NCBI GenBank assembly: GCA_003220345.1
Contig: QHSC01000087.1
Location: forward strand, 34,857-98,856
DNA from: Candidatus Rokuibacteriota bacterium
Lineage (GTDB): Bacteria > Methylomirabilota > Methylomirabilia > Rokubacteriales > CSP1-6
Direction: 5' to 3'
Length of the DNA stretch: 64,000 bases
Part shown: positions 8,661-18,324 of the stretch, piece after piece
Layout: every line of letters starts with the position of its first letter
How positions within the stretch are numbered: the first letter of the stretch is position 1
The notes under the pieces: model-generated
Told to the model about the DNA's origin: nothing
Databases searched by the model: none
What the model saw: the letters and a program-made list of their open reading frames with translations, nothing else
Translations under genes and position numbers: made by a program

Positions 8661-9536
8661 TTAGAGGACGATCTCCGTCCCGATGCCTTCCTTGGTCAGG
8701 ACCTCGAGGAGGATGGCGTGAGGGACCCGGCCGTCGATGATATGCGCCTTCTGGGCTCCGCCCGCCAGCGCCCGGAGCGCGGACTCGACCTTGGGCAGCA
8801 TGCCTCCCTCGATGACCTGGCTCTTCATCAGGCGCTCGGCCTCCCGCTTGACGAGCGTCGAGATGTGCTTGCCGTCATCGCCCATGATCCCCTGCACGTC
8901 GGTCAGATGGATGAGCTTCTCGGCCAGGAGCGCGGCGGCCACGTCCCCCGCCACGAGGTCGGCGTTGATGTTGTACGTCTCGCCCGCCGAGCCGACTCCC
9001 ACGGGGGCGATGACGGGGATGAAGCCGCCCGCCTCGAGGACGCGGATGGGCTCAGGATCGACGCTCTCGACCTCTCCCACCAGCCCGATGTCCGCGAGGC
9101 TGCCGTCGGCCTGACGGTGCATGCGCTTTCGCGCGCGGATCATGGAGCCGTCCTTGCCGGAGAGCCCCACGGCGCGGCCGCCGTGCAGGTTGATCAGCCC
9201 GACGATCTCCTTGTTGATCTTGCCCACCAGCACCATCTCGACGATCTCCACCGTCTCGGGATCCGTTACCCGCATCCCGCCCACGAATTTTGGCTCCTTG
9301 CCCAGGCGCTTCATGAGGGCCCCGATCTGCGGGCCTCCGCCGTGGACGATCACCGGCCGCATCCCGACCAGCCGGAGGAGGAGGACGTCGCGGGCGAACT
9401 GCTCCTTGAGGTCGGCCTGCTCCATGGCCGCGCCGCCATACTTGATGACCAGGGTCTTGCCCTGGAAGGCGCGGATATAGGGCAGCGCCTCGAGCAGCAC
9501 CTCCGCCCGCTGGATGGCCTTCGTGTCCGTGCTCAC
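8661..9536 (-). CDS. argB: Acetylglutamate kinase
   Basis: A 291-residue kinase for the second arginine step. The phosphate-binding motifs KYGGAAM and VHGGGPQI are intact, as are GLSGKDG and the [15 protein letters not shown] nucleotide block. The N-terminus [19 protein letters not shown] carries the helix typical of the arginine-inhibited hexameric type, so feedback control by arginine is likely (family inference). The start is GTG at 9534-9536. First arginine gene in the run, 15 bases after hslU. Confidence 0.96.
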   Translation of the reverse strand: MSTDTKAIQRAEVLLEALPYIRAFQGKTLVIKYGGAAMEQADLKEQFARDVLLLRLVGMRPVIVHGGGPQIGALMKRLGKEPKFVGGMRVTDPETVEIVEMVLVGKINKEIVGLINLHGGRAVGLSGKDGSMIRARKRMHRQADGSLADIGLVGEVESVDPEPIRVLEAGGFIPVIAPVGVGSAGETYNINADLVAGDVAAALLAEKLIHLTDVQGIMGDDGKHISTLVKREAERLMKSQVIEGGMLPKVESALRALAGGAQKAHIIDGRVPHAILLEVLTKEGIGTEIVL

Positions 9537-9551
9537 GCCCTCGCCCTCTCT

Positions 9552-10913
9552 TTAAAGGATGTAGCGCGAGAGGTCCTCGTCCTTGAGGACGGGGGCCAGG
9601 TGGGCGCGGACGTAGTGCGCGTCGATGGTCACCTCCTGGCCGCGCATGTCCGGCGCGGCGAAGGAGACCTCCTCGAGCAGCTTCTCCATCACCGTGTAGA
9701 GCCTCCGCGCCCCGATGTTCTCGGCGCGCTGGTTCACCGTGGAGGCGATCTCCGCCACCTCCTCGACGGCGTCCTGCCCGAACGTGAGGGTCACGCCCTC
9801 CGTCTTCAGCAGCTCCACGTACTGTCGGATGAGGGCGTTCTGGGGCTCGCCAAGGATGCGGACAAAATCCTCGCGCGTCAAGGGCTCGAGCTCGACCCGG
9901 ATGGGAAAGCGCCCCTGCAATTCGGGAATGAGGTCCGAGGGCTTGGAGACGTGGAAGGCGCCCGCCGCGATGAAGAGGATGTGGTCGGTGCGGACCATCC
10001 CGTACTTGGTCGTCACCGTCGAGCCCTCCACGATGGGCAGGAGGTCGCGCTGCACGCCCTCCCGCGACACGTCGGGGCCGTGCGCCCCTTCCCTTCCCGC
10101 GATCTTGTCGAGCTCGTCGAGGAAGACGATGCCGGAATCCTCCACCCGGCGAATGGCCTGGCTCACCGCCTCGTCCACGTCCACGAGCTTCTGGGCCTCC
10201 TCCTGGGCGAGGAGCCGTCGCGCCTCGCCGACCTTGACCCGCCGGCGGCGGGTCTTGCCCGGCATGAGGTTGGCCAGCATGTCCTTGATGTTCATGCCGA
10301 CCTCCTCCATGCCCTGGCCGGAGAAGATCTCGAACATGGGCCCTGCCTGGACCTGGACGTCCAGCTCGATCATGCGCTCGTCGAGCTTGCCCGCCTTGAG
10401 CTGGGCGCGCAGCTTGTCCCGGGTGGCGTCTCGCGAGGCGTCGGGCGAGATCTCTTCCAGCGTGCCGCTCGAGAAGGCCTCCCCGGGCCGGCGCGGAAGG
10501 AGGAGATCGAGCACACGCTCCTCGGCGAGGATCTCGGCGCGCTCCCGCACCGCGGTGGCCATCTCGGCCTTGACCATGGTCACGGAGAGCTCGGTCAGGT
10601 CCCTGATCATGGACTCGACGTCCCGACCCACGTAGCCGACTTCCGTGTACTTCGAGGCCTCGACCTTGATGAAGGGGGCCTGGGAGAGCTTGGCGAGCCG
10701 CCGCGCGATCTCCGTCTTCCCCACGCCCGTGGGCCCGATCATGATGATGTTCTTGGGCGCGACCTCGTCGCGGAGCTCCGCGGGCAGGTTCTGGCGCCGC
10801 CAGCGGTTCCTGAGCGCGATGGCCACCGCCTTCTTGGCCGCGTGCTGGCCCACGATATAGCGGTCCAGCTCCGCCACGATCTGCACCGGAGTCAACGCCG
10901 GGGACCCGTTCAT
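9552..10913 (-). CDS. hslU: ATP-dependent protease ATPase subunit HslU
   Basis: A 453-residue AAA+ unfoldase that feeds the HslV peptidase. Walker A GPTGVGKT is at residues 60-67. Walker [12 protein letters not shown], the pore GYVGRDVE segment, a long I-domain (about residues 110-240) and the C-terminal LSRYIL tail that docks into HslV are all visible. The ATG overlaps the hslV stop. Length is close to that of E. coli HslU (443). Confidence 0.97.
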   Translation of the reverse strand: MNGSPALTPVQIVAELDRYIVGQHAAKKAVAIALRNRWRRQNLPAELRDEVAPKNIIMIGPTGVGKTEIARRLAKLSQAPFIKVEASKYTEVGYVGRDVESMIRDLTELSVTMVKAEMATAVRERAEILAEERVLDLLLPRRPGEAFSSGTLEEISPDASRDATRDKLRAQLKAGKLDERMIELDVQVQAGPMFEIFSGQGMEEVGMNIKDMLANLMPGKTRRRRVKVGEARRLLAQEEAQKLVDVDEAVSQAIRRVEDSGIVFLDELDKIAGREGAHGPDVSREGVQRDLLPIVEGSTVTTKYGMVRTDHILFIAAGAFHVSKPSDLIPELQGRFPIRVELEPLTREDFVRILGEPQNALIRQYVELLKTEGVTLTFGQDAVEEVAEIASTVNQRAENIGARRLYTVMEKLLEEVSFAAPDMRGQEVTIDAHYVRAHLAPVLKDEDLSRYIL

Positions 10914-11464
10914 GGCTGCAGTGTCTCTACGGTTATGTGGTCGTTCGTATACACGCAGATCCCGGCGGCGATGCGCAGCGCCTGCTCGGCGATCTGCTCT
11001 GCCGCCAGGTCGGAATGCGCGCAGAGCGCGCGCGCGGCCGCGAGCGCGTAGGGCCCACCCGAGCCTATCCCGATCAGGCCATCGTCGGGCTCGATGACAT
11101 CGCCCGTGCCGGAGACGATGAAGGAGACCTCGGCGTCGGCCACCGCGAGGAGCGCCTCCAGGCGGCGGAGGACGCGATCCATCCGCCAGTCCTTGGCGAG
11201 CTCGACGGCGGCGCGCGACAGATTCCCGCGATGCTCCTCGAGCTTGGCCTCGAACTTCGCGAACAGCGTGAAGGCATCCGCGGCGGCGCCGGCAAAGCCC
11301 GCGAGCACCCGCCCGTGATAGACCTTCCGCACCTTGCGCGCCCCCGCCTTGACGATCGTCTGCCCGATCGAGACCTGACCATCACCGGCGAGGGCCACGC
11401 GACCCTTGTGGCGCACGCAGGCGACCGTGGTCGCGTGGAACGCATCGTTCGTGGGCGCCATCAC
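10910..11464 (-). CDS. hslV: ATP-dependent protease peptidase subunit HslV
   Basis: A proteasome-like N-terminal nucleophile peptidase. The catalytic threonine is the first Thr of [10 protein letters not shown], followed by [17 protein letters not shown]-like ([10 protein letters not shown]) and the [14 protein letters not shown] block. Roughly ten residues precede the threonine, so a short propeptide must be cleaved, unlike E. coli HslV where Thr follows Met directly. Start is either GTG 11464 (184 residues) or ATG 11461; both are close to the xerC stop. Confidence 0.95.
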   Translation of the reverse strand: MMAPTNDAFHATTVACVRHKGRVALAGDGQVSIGQTIVKAGARKVRKVYHGRVLAGFAGAAADAFTLFAKFEAKLEEHRGNLSRAAVELAKDWRMDRVLRRLEALLAVADAEVSFIVSGTGDVIEPDDGLIGIGSGGPYALAAARALCAHSDLAAEQIAEQALRIAAGICVYTNDHITVETLQP

Positions 11465-11465
11465 G

Positions 11466-12338
11466 CTACTTCGCCCGCGGATGCGTGGAATCGTAGACCT
11501 TCATCAGGTGTTCCGGGCTCACGTGGGTATAGCGCTGCGTCGTGCTGAGCCGGCTGTGGCCGAGCAGCTCCTGGATGAGACGCAGGTCCGCGCCCTCGCC
11601 CAGCATGTGCGTGGCGAAGCTGTGTCGAAGGGTGTGGGGCGTCACGCGCCGGTCTATGCCCGCCGCGCGGGCCCGCTGCTTCACGATGCGATGGACGCTC
11701 CGCGTGGTCAGGCGCCCGCCGCGCGCGTTGGTGAAGAGCGCCCCTCTCGCCTCGCCGCGCACGGCGAGCCAGCTGTCCACGGCATGCAGGGCCTCGTCCC
11801 CCACGGGGACGACACGCTCCTTGCCTCCCTTGCCCAGAACCCGCACCGTGCCCTGCCGTCGGTCGACGTCGTCTCGATCGAGGCCGCAGCACTCGGCGAC
11901 CCGCAGCCCCGTGGCGTAGAGCAGCTCGAGGACGGCGCCGTCACGCAGGCCGGCCCCCGAGCGCTCCGTCCGAAGATCGAGAAGCTCCTTCGACTCGTCT
12001 TTGGGAAGAAAGGAGGGCAGGCGTTTCGGGAGCTTGGGGCTCCGGACCTGCCGCGCGGGATTCAGCTCCACCACGCCCCGCCGGGCGAGGAACTTGAAGC
12101 AGCTCCGCACGGTGGCGAGCTTCCGCGCGATCGAGCTCTTGGCGAGCTTGCGGTCGTGCAGCCAGGCCAGCCATGCGCGGATGGCCCGCCCGTCGGCGGA
12201 GTGGAGCTCCGTGACGCCCTGGCGGGCGAGGAAGGCGCGGAGCTCGGCGAGATCGGTGGCATAGCCGCGCAGGGTGTGGGGCGAAGCTCCGCGCTCGTGA
12301 TCGAGATATCGAAGGAACTGGGCGACGGCGTCCGGCAT
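11466..12338 (-). CDS. xerC: Tyrosine recombinase XerC
   Basis: A 290-residue site-specific recombinase that resolves chromosome dimers at dif with XerD. An N-terminal SAM-like domain (about 1-90) precedes the catalytic domain with [12 protein letters not shown] (Arg), [12 protein letters not shown] (His/Arg) and [15 protein letters not shown] (nucleophile Tyr). I chose ATG 12336-12338 ([12 protein letters not shown]), the family N-terminus, instead of an upstream in-frame start inside topA. Its position between topA and hslVU is a housekeeping arrangement, not a phage integrase context. Confidence 0.93.
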   Translation of the reverse strand: MPDAVAQFLRYLDHERGASPHTLRGYATDLAELRAFLARQGVTELHSADGRAIRAWLAWLHDRKLAKSSIARKLATVRSCFKFLARRGVVELNPARQVRSPKLPKRLPSFLPKDESKELLDLRTERSGAGLRDGAVLELLYATGLRVAECCGLDRDDVDRRQGTVRVLGKGGKERVVPVGDEALHAVDSWLAVRGEARGALFTNARGGRLTTRSVHRIVKQRARAAGIDRRVTPHTLRHSFATHMLGEGADLRLIQELLGHSRLSTTQRYTHVSPEHLMKVYDSTHPRAK

Positions 12339-12348
12339 GCCGGACCTC

Positions 12349-14598
12349 TCAGGCGACCGAGGGGACGACCTCGGCGCGATAGCCGCATTCGCCACGAATG
12401 CAGGTGCGCGTGCGCTTGCCCCCCTTGGCCACGCGCTCCGTGAGGAAGGGGGCACCGCACGTCGGGCACGGCTCCAGGATAGGCCTCGCCCACGCCACGA
12501 ACTTGCAGTCCGGGTACTTGCTGCAGGCGTAGAACGTCTTGCCCCGGCGGCTCCGGCGCTCCACGAGCTGGCCCTCGCAGCCGGCTTCCGCGCACGCGAT
12601 GCCGAGGGTGACGGGCTTGGTGGTCTTGCATTCCGGATAGCCCGAGCAGGCGATGAACTTGCCGAAGCGGCCGTGCTTGATCACCATGGGCTTGCCGCAG
12701 GTGGGACAGCTCTCCTCCGTGGGCTCGTCGGCGGGCTTCTCTCGCCCCCCCAGGTCCTTGGTGTACTTGCACTCGGGATAGGAGGAGCATGCGAGGAACT
12801 TGCCGAAGCGTCCCCACTTTTCCACCAGAGGCTTGCCGCAGTCCGGGCAGGGCTGACCCGTGTCCACGCCGCCCTTGAAGTTGTCCATGCCCTTGCCCGC
12901 GCGCTTGAGGTCCTTCACGAACTGCTTGTGGAAGGCCTCCACCGTCTTGACCCAGTCGGCGTCGCCTTCCTCGATCTTGTCCAGCGACTCCTCGAGCTGG
13001 GCCGTGAACTCGACGTCCATGACCTCGGGGAAATACGGCACCAGCATGTCGTTGACCTGCATGCCGAGCTCGGTCGGGAAGAGCGTGCCCTTCTCGCGCC
13101 GGACGTACTCGCGGTCCTGAATGGTGGAGAGGATCTGCGCGTACGTGGACGGCCGCCCGATCCCCTGCTCCTCGAGCGTCTTGACGAGCGAGGCCTCGGT
13201 GAAGCGGGGAGGCGGCTGGGTGAAGTGCTGCTTGGGATCGAGGGCGAGGAGCTTGAGGATCTCTCCCTCGGTCAGGGGGGGAACCACGGACTCCTGCTCC
13301 TCTTCCGGCGTCGTCTCCGACTCCTCGCGCGACTCGACGTAGACGGCCATGAAGCCGGCGAACTTCAGGGTCGAGCCCTGGGCGCGGAAGAGACACCGGC
13401 CCGCCTCGATGTCGGCCGACACCGTGTCGTAGACGGCCGGCAGCATCTGGCTGGCCAGGAAGCGCTCCCAGATCAGGCGGTAGAGCGCGAGCTGGTCCTT
13501 GGAGAGAAACCGCGTGAGGGCCTTGGGCTCGCGCTCCACCGCGCTCGGGCGGATCGCCTCGTGGGCCTCCTGGGCGCTCTTCTTGGCCTTGTAGGTGGGC
13601 GCGGAGCCCGGCAGGTACTCGCGCCCGAGCCGCCCCGTGATCCACGTGCGCGCCTCGTCCTGCGCCTCGCGCGCCACCCGCACGGCGTCGGTGCGCATGT
13701 AGGTGATCAAGCCGACGGCGCCTTCGCTGCCGAGCTCGATGCCCTCGTAGAGCTGCTGGGCGAGCATCATGGTCTTCTTCGCCGTGAAGTGGAGCTTGCG
13801 GCTCGCCTCCTGCTGGAGCGTCGAGGTGATGAAGGGCGCGGCGGGATTCCGTCGCCGCTCCCCGCGCGTGACGCTCTTGACCCGCCAGGTGGCGCCGTGG
13901 AGCCCGGTCATGACCTTGAAGGTCTCGGCCTCGGAGGGCAGGCTCGCCTTCTCACCCTTGACCTCACGGAGGGTGGCCGTGAAGTCGGGCGGGTTCTTGC
14001 CCTTGAGCCGCGCGTGCAGCGACCAGTACTCGGTGGCCACGAAGGCCTGGATCTCGCGCTCGCGCTCCGTGATCAGGCGCACGGCCACCGACTGGACGCG
14101 CCCGGCCGAGAGGCCGCGCCGGATCTTCTCCCAGAGGAGCGGCGAGAGCTTGTAGCCGACGAGGCGATCGAGCACGCGCCGAGCCTGCTGCGCGTCCACC
14201 TTCTTGATGTCGATCTTGCCCGGGTGCAGGAAGGCGGCCTTGACCGCGCGCTCGGTGATCTCGTTGAACATGATCCGGTGCGTCTTGGCCTTGGGCACCC
14301 CCAGCTCCTGCGCGAGATGCCAGCCTATCGCCTCGCCCTCGCGGTCCGGGTCGGTGGCGATGTAGAGCGCGTCGACCTTCTCGGCGGCCTTCTTGAGGTC
14401 GTCGAGCACCTTCTTCTTGGCGGGCAGCACCCGGTAGTCGGGCTTGAAGCCTTTCTTCTCGTCCACGCCCAGCTTGCTCTTGGGGAGGTCGCGGACATGG
14501 CCCATGGAGGCCCGCACGATGAAGCTCGAATCCAGATATTTCTGGATCGTCTTGACCTTGGTGGGTGATTCGACCACCACCAGCGATTTCTTGGCCAC
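12349..14598 (-). CDS. topA: DNA topoisomerase I (type IA)
   Basis: A 749-residue enzyme that relaxes negative supercoils. The TOPRIM domain begins VVESPTKVKTIQKYL (about 8-22) and has DPDREGEAIGWH. The active-site tyrosine lies in GLITYMRTDAVRVA. Four C-terminal zinc-ribbon-like repeats follow: three start CPDCGKP, CPTCGKP and CAEAGCE, and end in SYPEC, GYPEC or KYPDC; the last starts CPTCGAP and ends RGEC. Start is GTG (14596-14598), matching the family MAKKSLVVVESP start. It sits 22 bases after dprA, an arrangement common to many bacteria. Confidence 0.97.
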   Translation of the reverse strand: MAKKSLVVVESPTKVKTIQKYLDSSFIVRASMGHVRDLPKSKLGVDEKKGFKPDYRVLPAKKKVLDDLKKAAEKVDALYIATDPDREGEAIGWHLAQELGVPKAKTHRIMFNEITERAVKAAFLHPGKIDIKKVDAQQARRVLDRLVGYKLSPLLWEKIRRGLSAGRVQSVAVRLITEREREIQAFVATEYWSLHARLKGKNPPDFTATLREVKGEKASLPSEAETFKVMTGLHGATWRVKSVTRGERRRNPAAPFITSTLQQEASRKLHFTAKKTMMLAQQLYEGIELGSEGAVGLITYMRTDAVRVAREAQDEARTWITGRLGREYLPGSAPTYKAKKSAQEAHEAIRPSAVEREPKALTRFLSKDQLALYRLIWERFLASQMLPAVYDTVSADIEAGRCLFRAQGSTLKFAGFMAVYVESREESETTPEEEQESVVPPLTEGEILKLLALDPKQHFTQPPPRFTEASLVKTLEEQGIGRPSTYAQILSTIQDREYVRREKGTLFPTELGMQVNDMLVPYFPEVMDVEFTAQLEESLDKIEEGDADWVKTVEAFHKQFVKDLKRAGKGMDNFKGGVDTGQPCPDCGKPLVEKWGRFGKFLACSSYPECKYTKDLGGREKPADEPTEESCPTCGKPMVIKHGRFGKFIACSGYPECKTTKPVTLGIACAEAGCEGQLVERRSRRGKTFYACSKYPDCKFVAWARPILEPCPTCGAPFLTERVAKGGKRTRTCIRGECGYRAEVVPSVA

Positions 14599-14620
14599 TC
14601 TCTATCCTTTCGCGTGAGAC

Positions 14621-15577
14621 TCAGGCAGCCACGAAGCGCTTCCCTTCGAGCTGCCGTATCCGCCCTTCGATCTCGAGCGTCATGAGAAACGCGGAGGCCC
14701 GTCCGGGCGCCAGTCCGCTCCTTTCGATGATCTGGTCTATGCCCACGGGTTCCTGCCCGATAACTCGAAGCAGGAGAAGGCTTTCGTCATTGCCTGCTTC
14801 TCGATGATCAGCCTGCCCTTGACCGTGGGCGAGGCGGTCTGGGCTACCCGCGTTCGCCGGGACAGCCACTGGCTTCACCTGGTCGCGGAAGCGGAGGGAA
14901 AGCTGGCCGACCACGTCCTCCCATCCCTGCACGAGGGCCGCGCCGTCCTGGATGAGGCGATGGGCACCCCGGCTCATGAGACTGGTCAACGGTCCCGGCA
15001 CCGCCATGACCTCGCGCCCGAGCTCTCCCGCGAGGCCCGCGGTGATGAGCGAGCCGCTCTTCTCGGCGGCCTCCACCACCACCACGCCCAGCGATAGGCC
15101 GGCGATCACGCGATTGCGCACGGGGAAATAGCCCGCGAGCGGTGGCGTGCCCGGCGCAAACTGAGACACCACCGCGCCGCCCTCGGCGACTTCGAGCGCG
15201 AGCCGACGGTTCTCCGGCGGATAGATCACATCCACGCCCGAGCCCAGCACGGCGATCGTGCGGCCGCCCGCCCGGAGCGCGCCACGGTGGGCGGCGCTGT
15301 CGATGCCCCGCGCGAGCCCCGAGATAATCGTGATCCCGCGGGCCGCGAGGTCCGCGGCGAGACGCTCGGCGCACCCGATACCGTATTGCGTCGCCTCGCG
15401 CGCGCCCACGATCGCGATGGCGAGGGTATCGTCCGCCTCCAAGCGTCCGCGCACCCAGAGACGCTCGGGCGGCAAGGGAATCTCCCGCAAATTCGCAGGG
15501 TACGAGATCTCGTCGCGGGTGATACACATCGCCGCGGCGGCTGTCTCACCTTGGATACGCTCTCGCGTGACGCTCAT
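14621..15577 (-). CDS. dprA: DNA-processing protein DprA (Smf)
   Basis: A 318-residue protein that loads RecA on incoming single-stranded DNA. The Rossmann core motifs AIVGAREATQYG, SGLARGIDSAAHRGAL and GSGVDVIYPPENRRL are clear, and a C-terminal winged helix (about 255-315) is present. The N-terminal SAM-like domain found in longer DprA proteins is short or absent. ATG at 15575-15577. The gene starts about 76 bases below the palindromic element at 15654-15780; cpoB lies beyond that. Confidence 0.94.
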   Translation of the reverse strand: MSVTRERIQGETAAAAMCITRDEISYPANLREIPLPPERLWVRGRLEADDTLAIAIVGAREATQYGIGCAERLAADLAARGITIISGLARGIDSAAHRGALRAGGRTIAVLGSGVDVIYPPENRRLALEVAEGGAVVSQFAPGTPPLAGYFPVRNRVIAGLSLGVVVVEAAEKSGSLITAGLAGELGREVMAVPGPLTSLMSRGAHRLIQDGAALVQGWEDVVGQLSLRFRDQVKPVAVPANAGSPDRLAHGQGQADHREAGNDESLLLLRVIGQEPVGIDQIIERSGLAPGRASAFLMTLEIEGRIRQLEGKRFVAA

Positions 15578-15653
15578 TTAATGTCCATGCTCACGACACA
15601 GTGCCGACCAGTATAGCAAACGACCCTCGAAACCCCTCCAAACCGCCCTTCCT

Positions 15654-15780
15654 GGTACTGGGTCAAGTTGCGAGTCAGACGAGGCCCGAGGGAGCCAGCA
15701 ACGCGAGGCGTACGTGGGTGTACGTTGAGCGTTGCTGGCGACCGAGAACGAAGTATGGCGAAGCAAATTGGCCCAGTACC
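15654..15780. repeat. 127-base nested imperfect palindrome between dprA and cpoB
   Basis: The element starts GGTACTGGGTCAAGTTGC and ends with its near inverse GCAAATTGGCCCAGTACC. Inside, GCCAGCAACGC (15694-15704) pairs exactly with GCGTTGCTGGC (15729-15739). Innermost, CGTAC (15709-15713) pairs with GTACG (15720-15724). The outer end abuts the cpoB stop codon at 15781. No open frame of its own. It could be a REP/MITE-like element, a structured RNA, or a terminator-like block after cpoB. Confidence 0.75.
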
Positions 15781-16632
15781 TCAGCGGACGCGCGAGCCGC
15801 CATTGGTCCGGCCCGCGAGAAATCCGCGCGCCTGAGTGGCTGCCTCGCTTCGCGGATATTGCTTGATCACCTGCTCCCAGGCCGCGCGCGCCCCCGCCGC
15901 GTCCCCCATGGCGCGCTTGCACAGGCCGATCTTGAGCAGCGCCTCCGCGACCTGCGTGGTCTGCGTGTAGTTGTCGACCGTCTTCTGGAACTCCACGACC
16001 GCCTGCTTGTAGTCGCGCTGCCGGTAGAAGGCCTCGCCGATCCAGTTCTGGGCGGCCGCGGCCTGCGGGTGATTGGGGAATTGCGTGACGAACTCCGTGA
16101 ACTCGAGGGCGGCCTGGCCATCTTCCCCCGCGCGGAGCTTGGCGAGGGCCGCCGCGAACATGCGATCCGCGTCGGGATTGCGGAGCGTCGGCGTGGGTGG
16201 CGCGACCGCCGCGCGCGGGGGCGCCGCGGGCGGCAGCATGGGCGGCGGAGGCTGCGACAAGGCCGCGGGCGGCGGCGTGGCCGGAGGGGTCACAGGAGTC
16301 GCGCGCTGGATGGCCTCCACGGCGAGACGCGCGTCGTCGACGGAGGCCTTGAGCTTGGCGAGCTGCTCGCTGAGGCTCTTGAGCTCGGTCACGAGAAAAG
16401 CCTGCTGGGCATCGAGGGCCTTGACCTCGCCGGTCAGCCGCCCGACTTCCTGCGTCTGCGTCTCCTGCGTTTTTCTCACGTCCTCGAGGGTGGCGGGACG
16501 CGGGGGCCGCTCCACCGCGGAGCGCTCCGCGGGTCCGGATGCGGGCGCCACGCTCTTGCTTCCGCTCGAGCAGCCGGCGACGATGAGGCCGACCACCGCG
16601 CAGATGATCGCGTGAAAAAAGAGACCAGCCAT
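15781..16632 (-). CDS. cpoB: Tol-Pal system protein CpoB (YbgF), lipoprotein form
   Basis: The 283-residue product has an N-terminal signal with lipobox LIVAGC (Cys21), so it is probably a lipoprotein rather than the soluble periplasmic E. coli form. A coiled-coil segment (about 45-105, rich in heptad leucines) is followed by a Pro/Ala linker and three TPR repeats (about 165-280) ending in LLKIGLCKRAMGD and WEQVIKQYPRSEAA. CpoB coordinates peptidoglycan synthesis with outer-membrane constriction. Start chosen at ATG 16630-16632 because it gives a proper lipoprotein signal. tolB/pal are not in the window. Confidence 0.88.
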   Translation of the reverse strand: MAGLFFHAIICAVVGLIVAGCSSGSKSVAPASGPAERSAVERPPRPATLEDVRKTQETQTQEVGRLTGEVKALDAQQAFLVTELKSLSEQLAKLKASVDDARLAVEAIQRATPVTPPATPPPAALSQPPPPMLPPAAPPRAAVAPPTPTLRNPDADRMFAAALAKLRAGEDGQAALEFTEFVTQFPNHPQAAAAQNWIGEAFYRQRDYKQAVVEFQKTVDNYTQTTQVAEALLKIGLCKRAMGDAAGARAAWEQVIKQYPRSEAATQARGFLAGRTNGGSRVR

Positions 16633-16640
16633 GATTGGGC

Positions 16641-16670
16641 ACCGTAGCATCCGGTTCCACGCCAAGTCAA
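16641..16670 (-). promoter_or_regulatory. Candidate promoter of cpoB, leaderless geometry
   Basis: On the minus strand -35 TTGACT (16665-16670), an 18-base spacer and -10 TACGGT (16641-16646) with an extended TGC just upstream. Only eight bases separate the -10 from the chosen ATG, so the transcript would start at or next to the start codon. The match is moderate. Confidence 0.4.
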
Positions 16671-16694
16671 ACCGCAGACGCAAGTGCGCCATTT

Positions 16695-16723
16695 TTGACT
16701 CAATCAGGCCTTTTCGCTAGCAT
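16695..16723 (+). promoter_or_regulatory. Candidate promoter of the YeeE/YedE transporter gene
   Basis: On the plus strand TTGACT (16695-16700) and TAGCAT (16718-16723) are separated by exactly 17 bases. Transcription would begin near 16730, leaving a leader of about 110 bases. That leader (16741-16843) is rich in GCGAG/CGAAG units resembling other intergenic stretches of this contig. Confidence 0.5.
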
Positions 16724-16843
16724 GCGCGCATGATGGCCTTTCGAGCCGAGACGTGGCCGAGCTGCCGCAGGCACGAGCGTGTGGCCGTGCGAGGTAAGCG
16801 CCGAAGGTGCGAGCCGAGAGCTGAGTCGAGAGCGAGTACCTAA

Positions 16844-17836
16844 ATGGACATCGAGTGGCCTTTCTATCTTTCCGCGTTGGCCGCAGGCGGCCTGTGGGGC
16901 TACGTCAGCCAGCGCGGCGGATTCTGTCTCGTGCGCGCGGTCTCCAACATGGTCCTCATGGGCGACGCGACGATTCTGCGCGCGTACGGGCTGGCGTTGC
17001 TCGTGGCCATGATCGGCGTGCAGGCCCTGCAGGCGGGAGGCCTCGTGGAGATCCCCATACGGCCCTTTCACTGGCTCTCGAACGTCACGGGCGGCCTCAT
17101 CTTCGGCGCGGGGATGATGCTGGGCGGCGGCTGCTCGGGCAGTACCTGGTATCGAACCGGCGAGGGCGCGGTGGGCGCGTGGATCATCCTGCTGGGCTTT
17201 GCCCTCGGGGCCACTGCCGCGCGGCTGGGTTCCCTCGCGCCCGTTCGCGCGTCGCTCCAGGCTCCTGCCATCACGATCGGCGGCGCCCCTCCCACCCTGG
17301 CCACGATGCTCAGCGTCTCACCGTGGCTCGTCATCCTCGTGCTCGCGATCGCGGGGGCGATCTGGATGGCGAGGGCGCCGGGCGAGCCGCAGCATCGCAA
17401 GTGGTCCTGGCCCGCCACCGGCGTGGCCGCGGGTCTCCTCATCGCGGCCGGCTGGTGGGCCTCGAGCCTCGGCGGACCGCCCGTCGGTCTCACCTTCGCC
17501 GTCAACACCGGCGAGCTCCTCACCTACCCGCTCGTGGGCTTCCCCAACCGTGTGAACTGGAGCATGGTCATGCTCATCGGCGTGCCCGTGGGGGCATTCA
17601 TCGCCGCCTGGGGCTCGGGCGAGTTCAGCTGGAAGCTGCCGCCAAGCTCGAGCCTCGTCAAGATCTTCTCGGGCGGGCTTCTCATGGGAGCCTCCGCCAT
17701 CGTGGCCGAAGGCTGCAACGTGACGCAGGGACTGACGAACGGCGCGACCCTGGCCGTGGGCAGCCTGGTGACGCTCCTGTCCATGCTCGCGGGCGGCTGG
17801 CTGACCCTCTGGACCCTGTATTTAAGGAAGGAGTAG
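16844..17836 (+). CDS. YeeE/YedE family membrane transporter (sulfur compound uptake, TsuA-like)
   Basis: The only plus-strand gene I can support. The 330-residue product has about nine to ten membrane helices. It carries the three family cysteine motifs: GGFCLVRA (Cys28), GGGCSGSTWY (Cys97) and AEGCNVTQG (about Cys291). In characterised relatives such as TsuA these cysteines pass thiosulfate across the inner membrane. Substrate here is inferred from the family only. It has its own promoter and no tusA/sirA partner beside it. It converges on the DinB-like gene, whose stop codon is 12 bases away. Confidence 0.88.
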   Translation: MDIEWPFYLSALAAGGLWGYVSQRGGFCLVRAVSNMVLMGDATILRAYGLALLVAMIGVQALQAGGLVEIPIRPFHWLSNVTGGLIFGAGMMLGGGCSGSTWYRTGEGAVGAWIILLGFALGATAARLGSLAPVRASLQAPAITIGGAPPTLATMLSVSPWLVILVLAIAGAIWMARAPGEPQHRKWSWPATGVAAGLLIAAGWWASSLGGPPVGLTFAVNTGELLTYPLVGFPNRVNWSMVMLIGVPVGAFIAAWGSGEFSWKLPPSSSLVKIFSGGLLMGASAIVAEGCNVTQGLTNGATLAVGSLVTLLSMLAGGWLTLWTLYLRKE

Positions 17837-17848
17837 CGGAGGCTCCTT
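17828..17848. terminator. Possible bidirectional hairpin between convergent genes
   Basis: AAGGAG (17828-17833) and CTCCTT (17843-17848) form a six-pair stem with a nine-base loop, in the 11-base gap where the YeeE gene and the DinB-like gene converge and overlapping both stops. U-tracts are short on both sides, so the call is weak. Confidence 0.3.
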
Positions 17849-18321
17849 TACTTCCAGTTGTTCACGACCTGCCGGAGTATGGCGAACTCCCCGATGTGGT
17901 AGGCGTTGTGGTCGACGATGAGAATCGCTTCCCGGAGAATCGTCTGGCCGTCACCGTGCGGGATCTTTGCGTGCAGGTCGGTCCGCGGGTTCTTGACGAG
18001 GGCGATCATCTCCTTCAGATCGCTCTGGTACCTGGCGATGGTCTCGTCCCAGTCCTTCTTGGTCGCCTTGGCGTTCTTGGCCGGCCAGTATCCCCGCGGC
18101 CACTCGAGCTCCTCGTAGTCCGGATTCCTGATGAAGTCGATGATGTCCCACTGCGCGATCCGGATGTGCTCGAGCAGGTGCCAGAAGGTGTACGGCACGT
18201 TCGGCGGTCTGACGTTCATGTCCTTGAGGGGGAAGCCCTTGACCGCATCCGCCAGCGACATGTGCGCTTGGGTGCCGAGGAAGATGGCGAGCTGCTCGCG
18301 CAGCGCCTTGTCGCCGCGCAT
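17848..18321 (-). CDS. DinB-like four-helix protein
   Basis: The 157-residue product fits the DinB/YfiT-like four-helix bundle. The metal-ligand histidines are visible in TFWHLLEHIR (about residue 48) and in DHNAYHIGE near the C-terminus. Members are metal-dependent thiol transferases or S-transferases of mostly unknown substrate, often induced by stress. ATG at 18319-18321, three bases after the moeA stop, so it may be co-transcribed with moeA. No closer functional assignment is possible. Confidence 0.75.
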   Translation of the reverse strand: MRGDKALREQLAIFLGTQAHMSLADAVKGFPLKDMNVRPPNVPYTFWHLLEHIRIAQWDIIDFIRNPDYEELEWPRGYWPAKNAKATKKDWDETIARYQSDLKEMIALVKNPRTDLHAKIPHGDGQTILREAILIVDHNAYHIGEFAILRQVVNNWK

Positions 18322-18324
18322 CGT

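Noticed and set aside
11466..12338. Tyrosine recombinase as sign of an integrated element
   Set aside because: It is XerC by sequence and sits between hslV and topA, a standard housekeeping position. No attachment repeats or phage genes are nearby.
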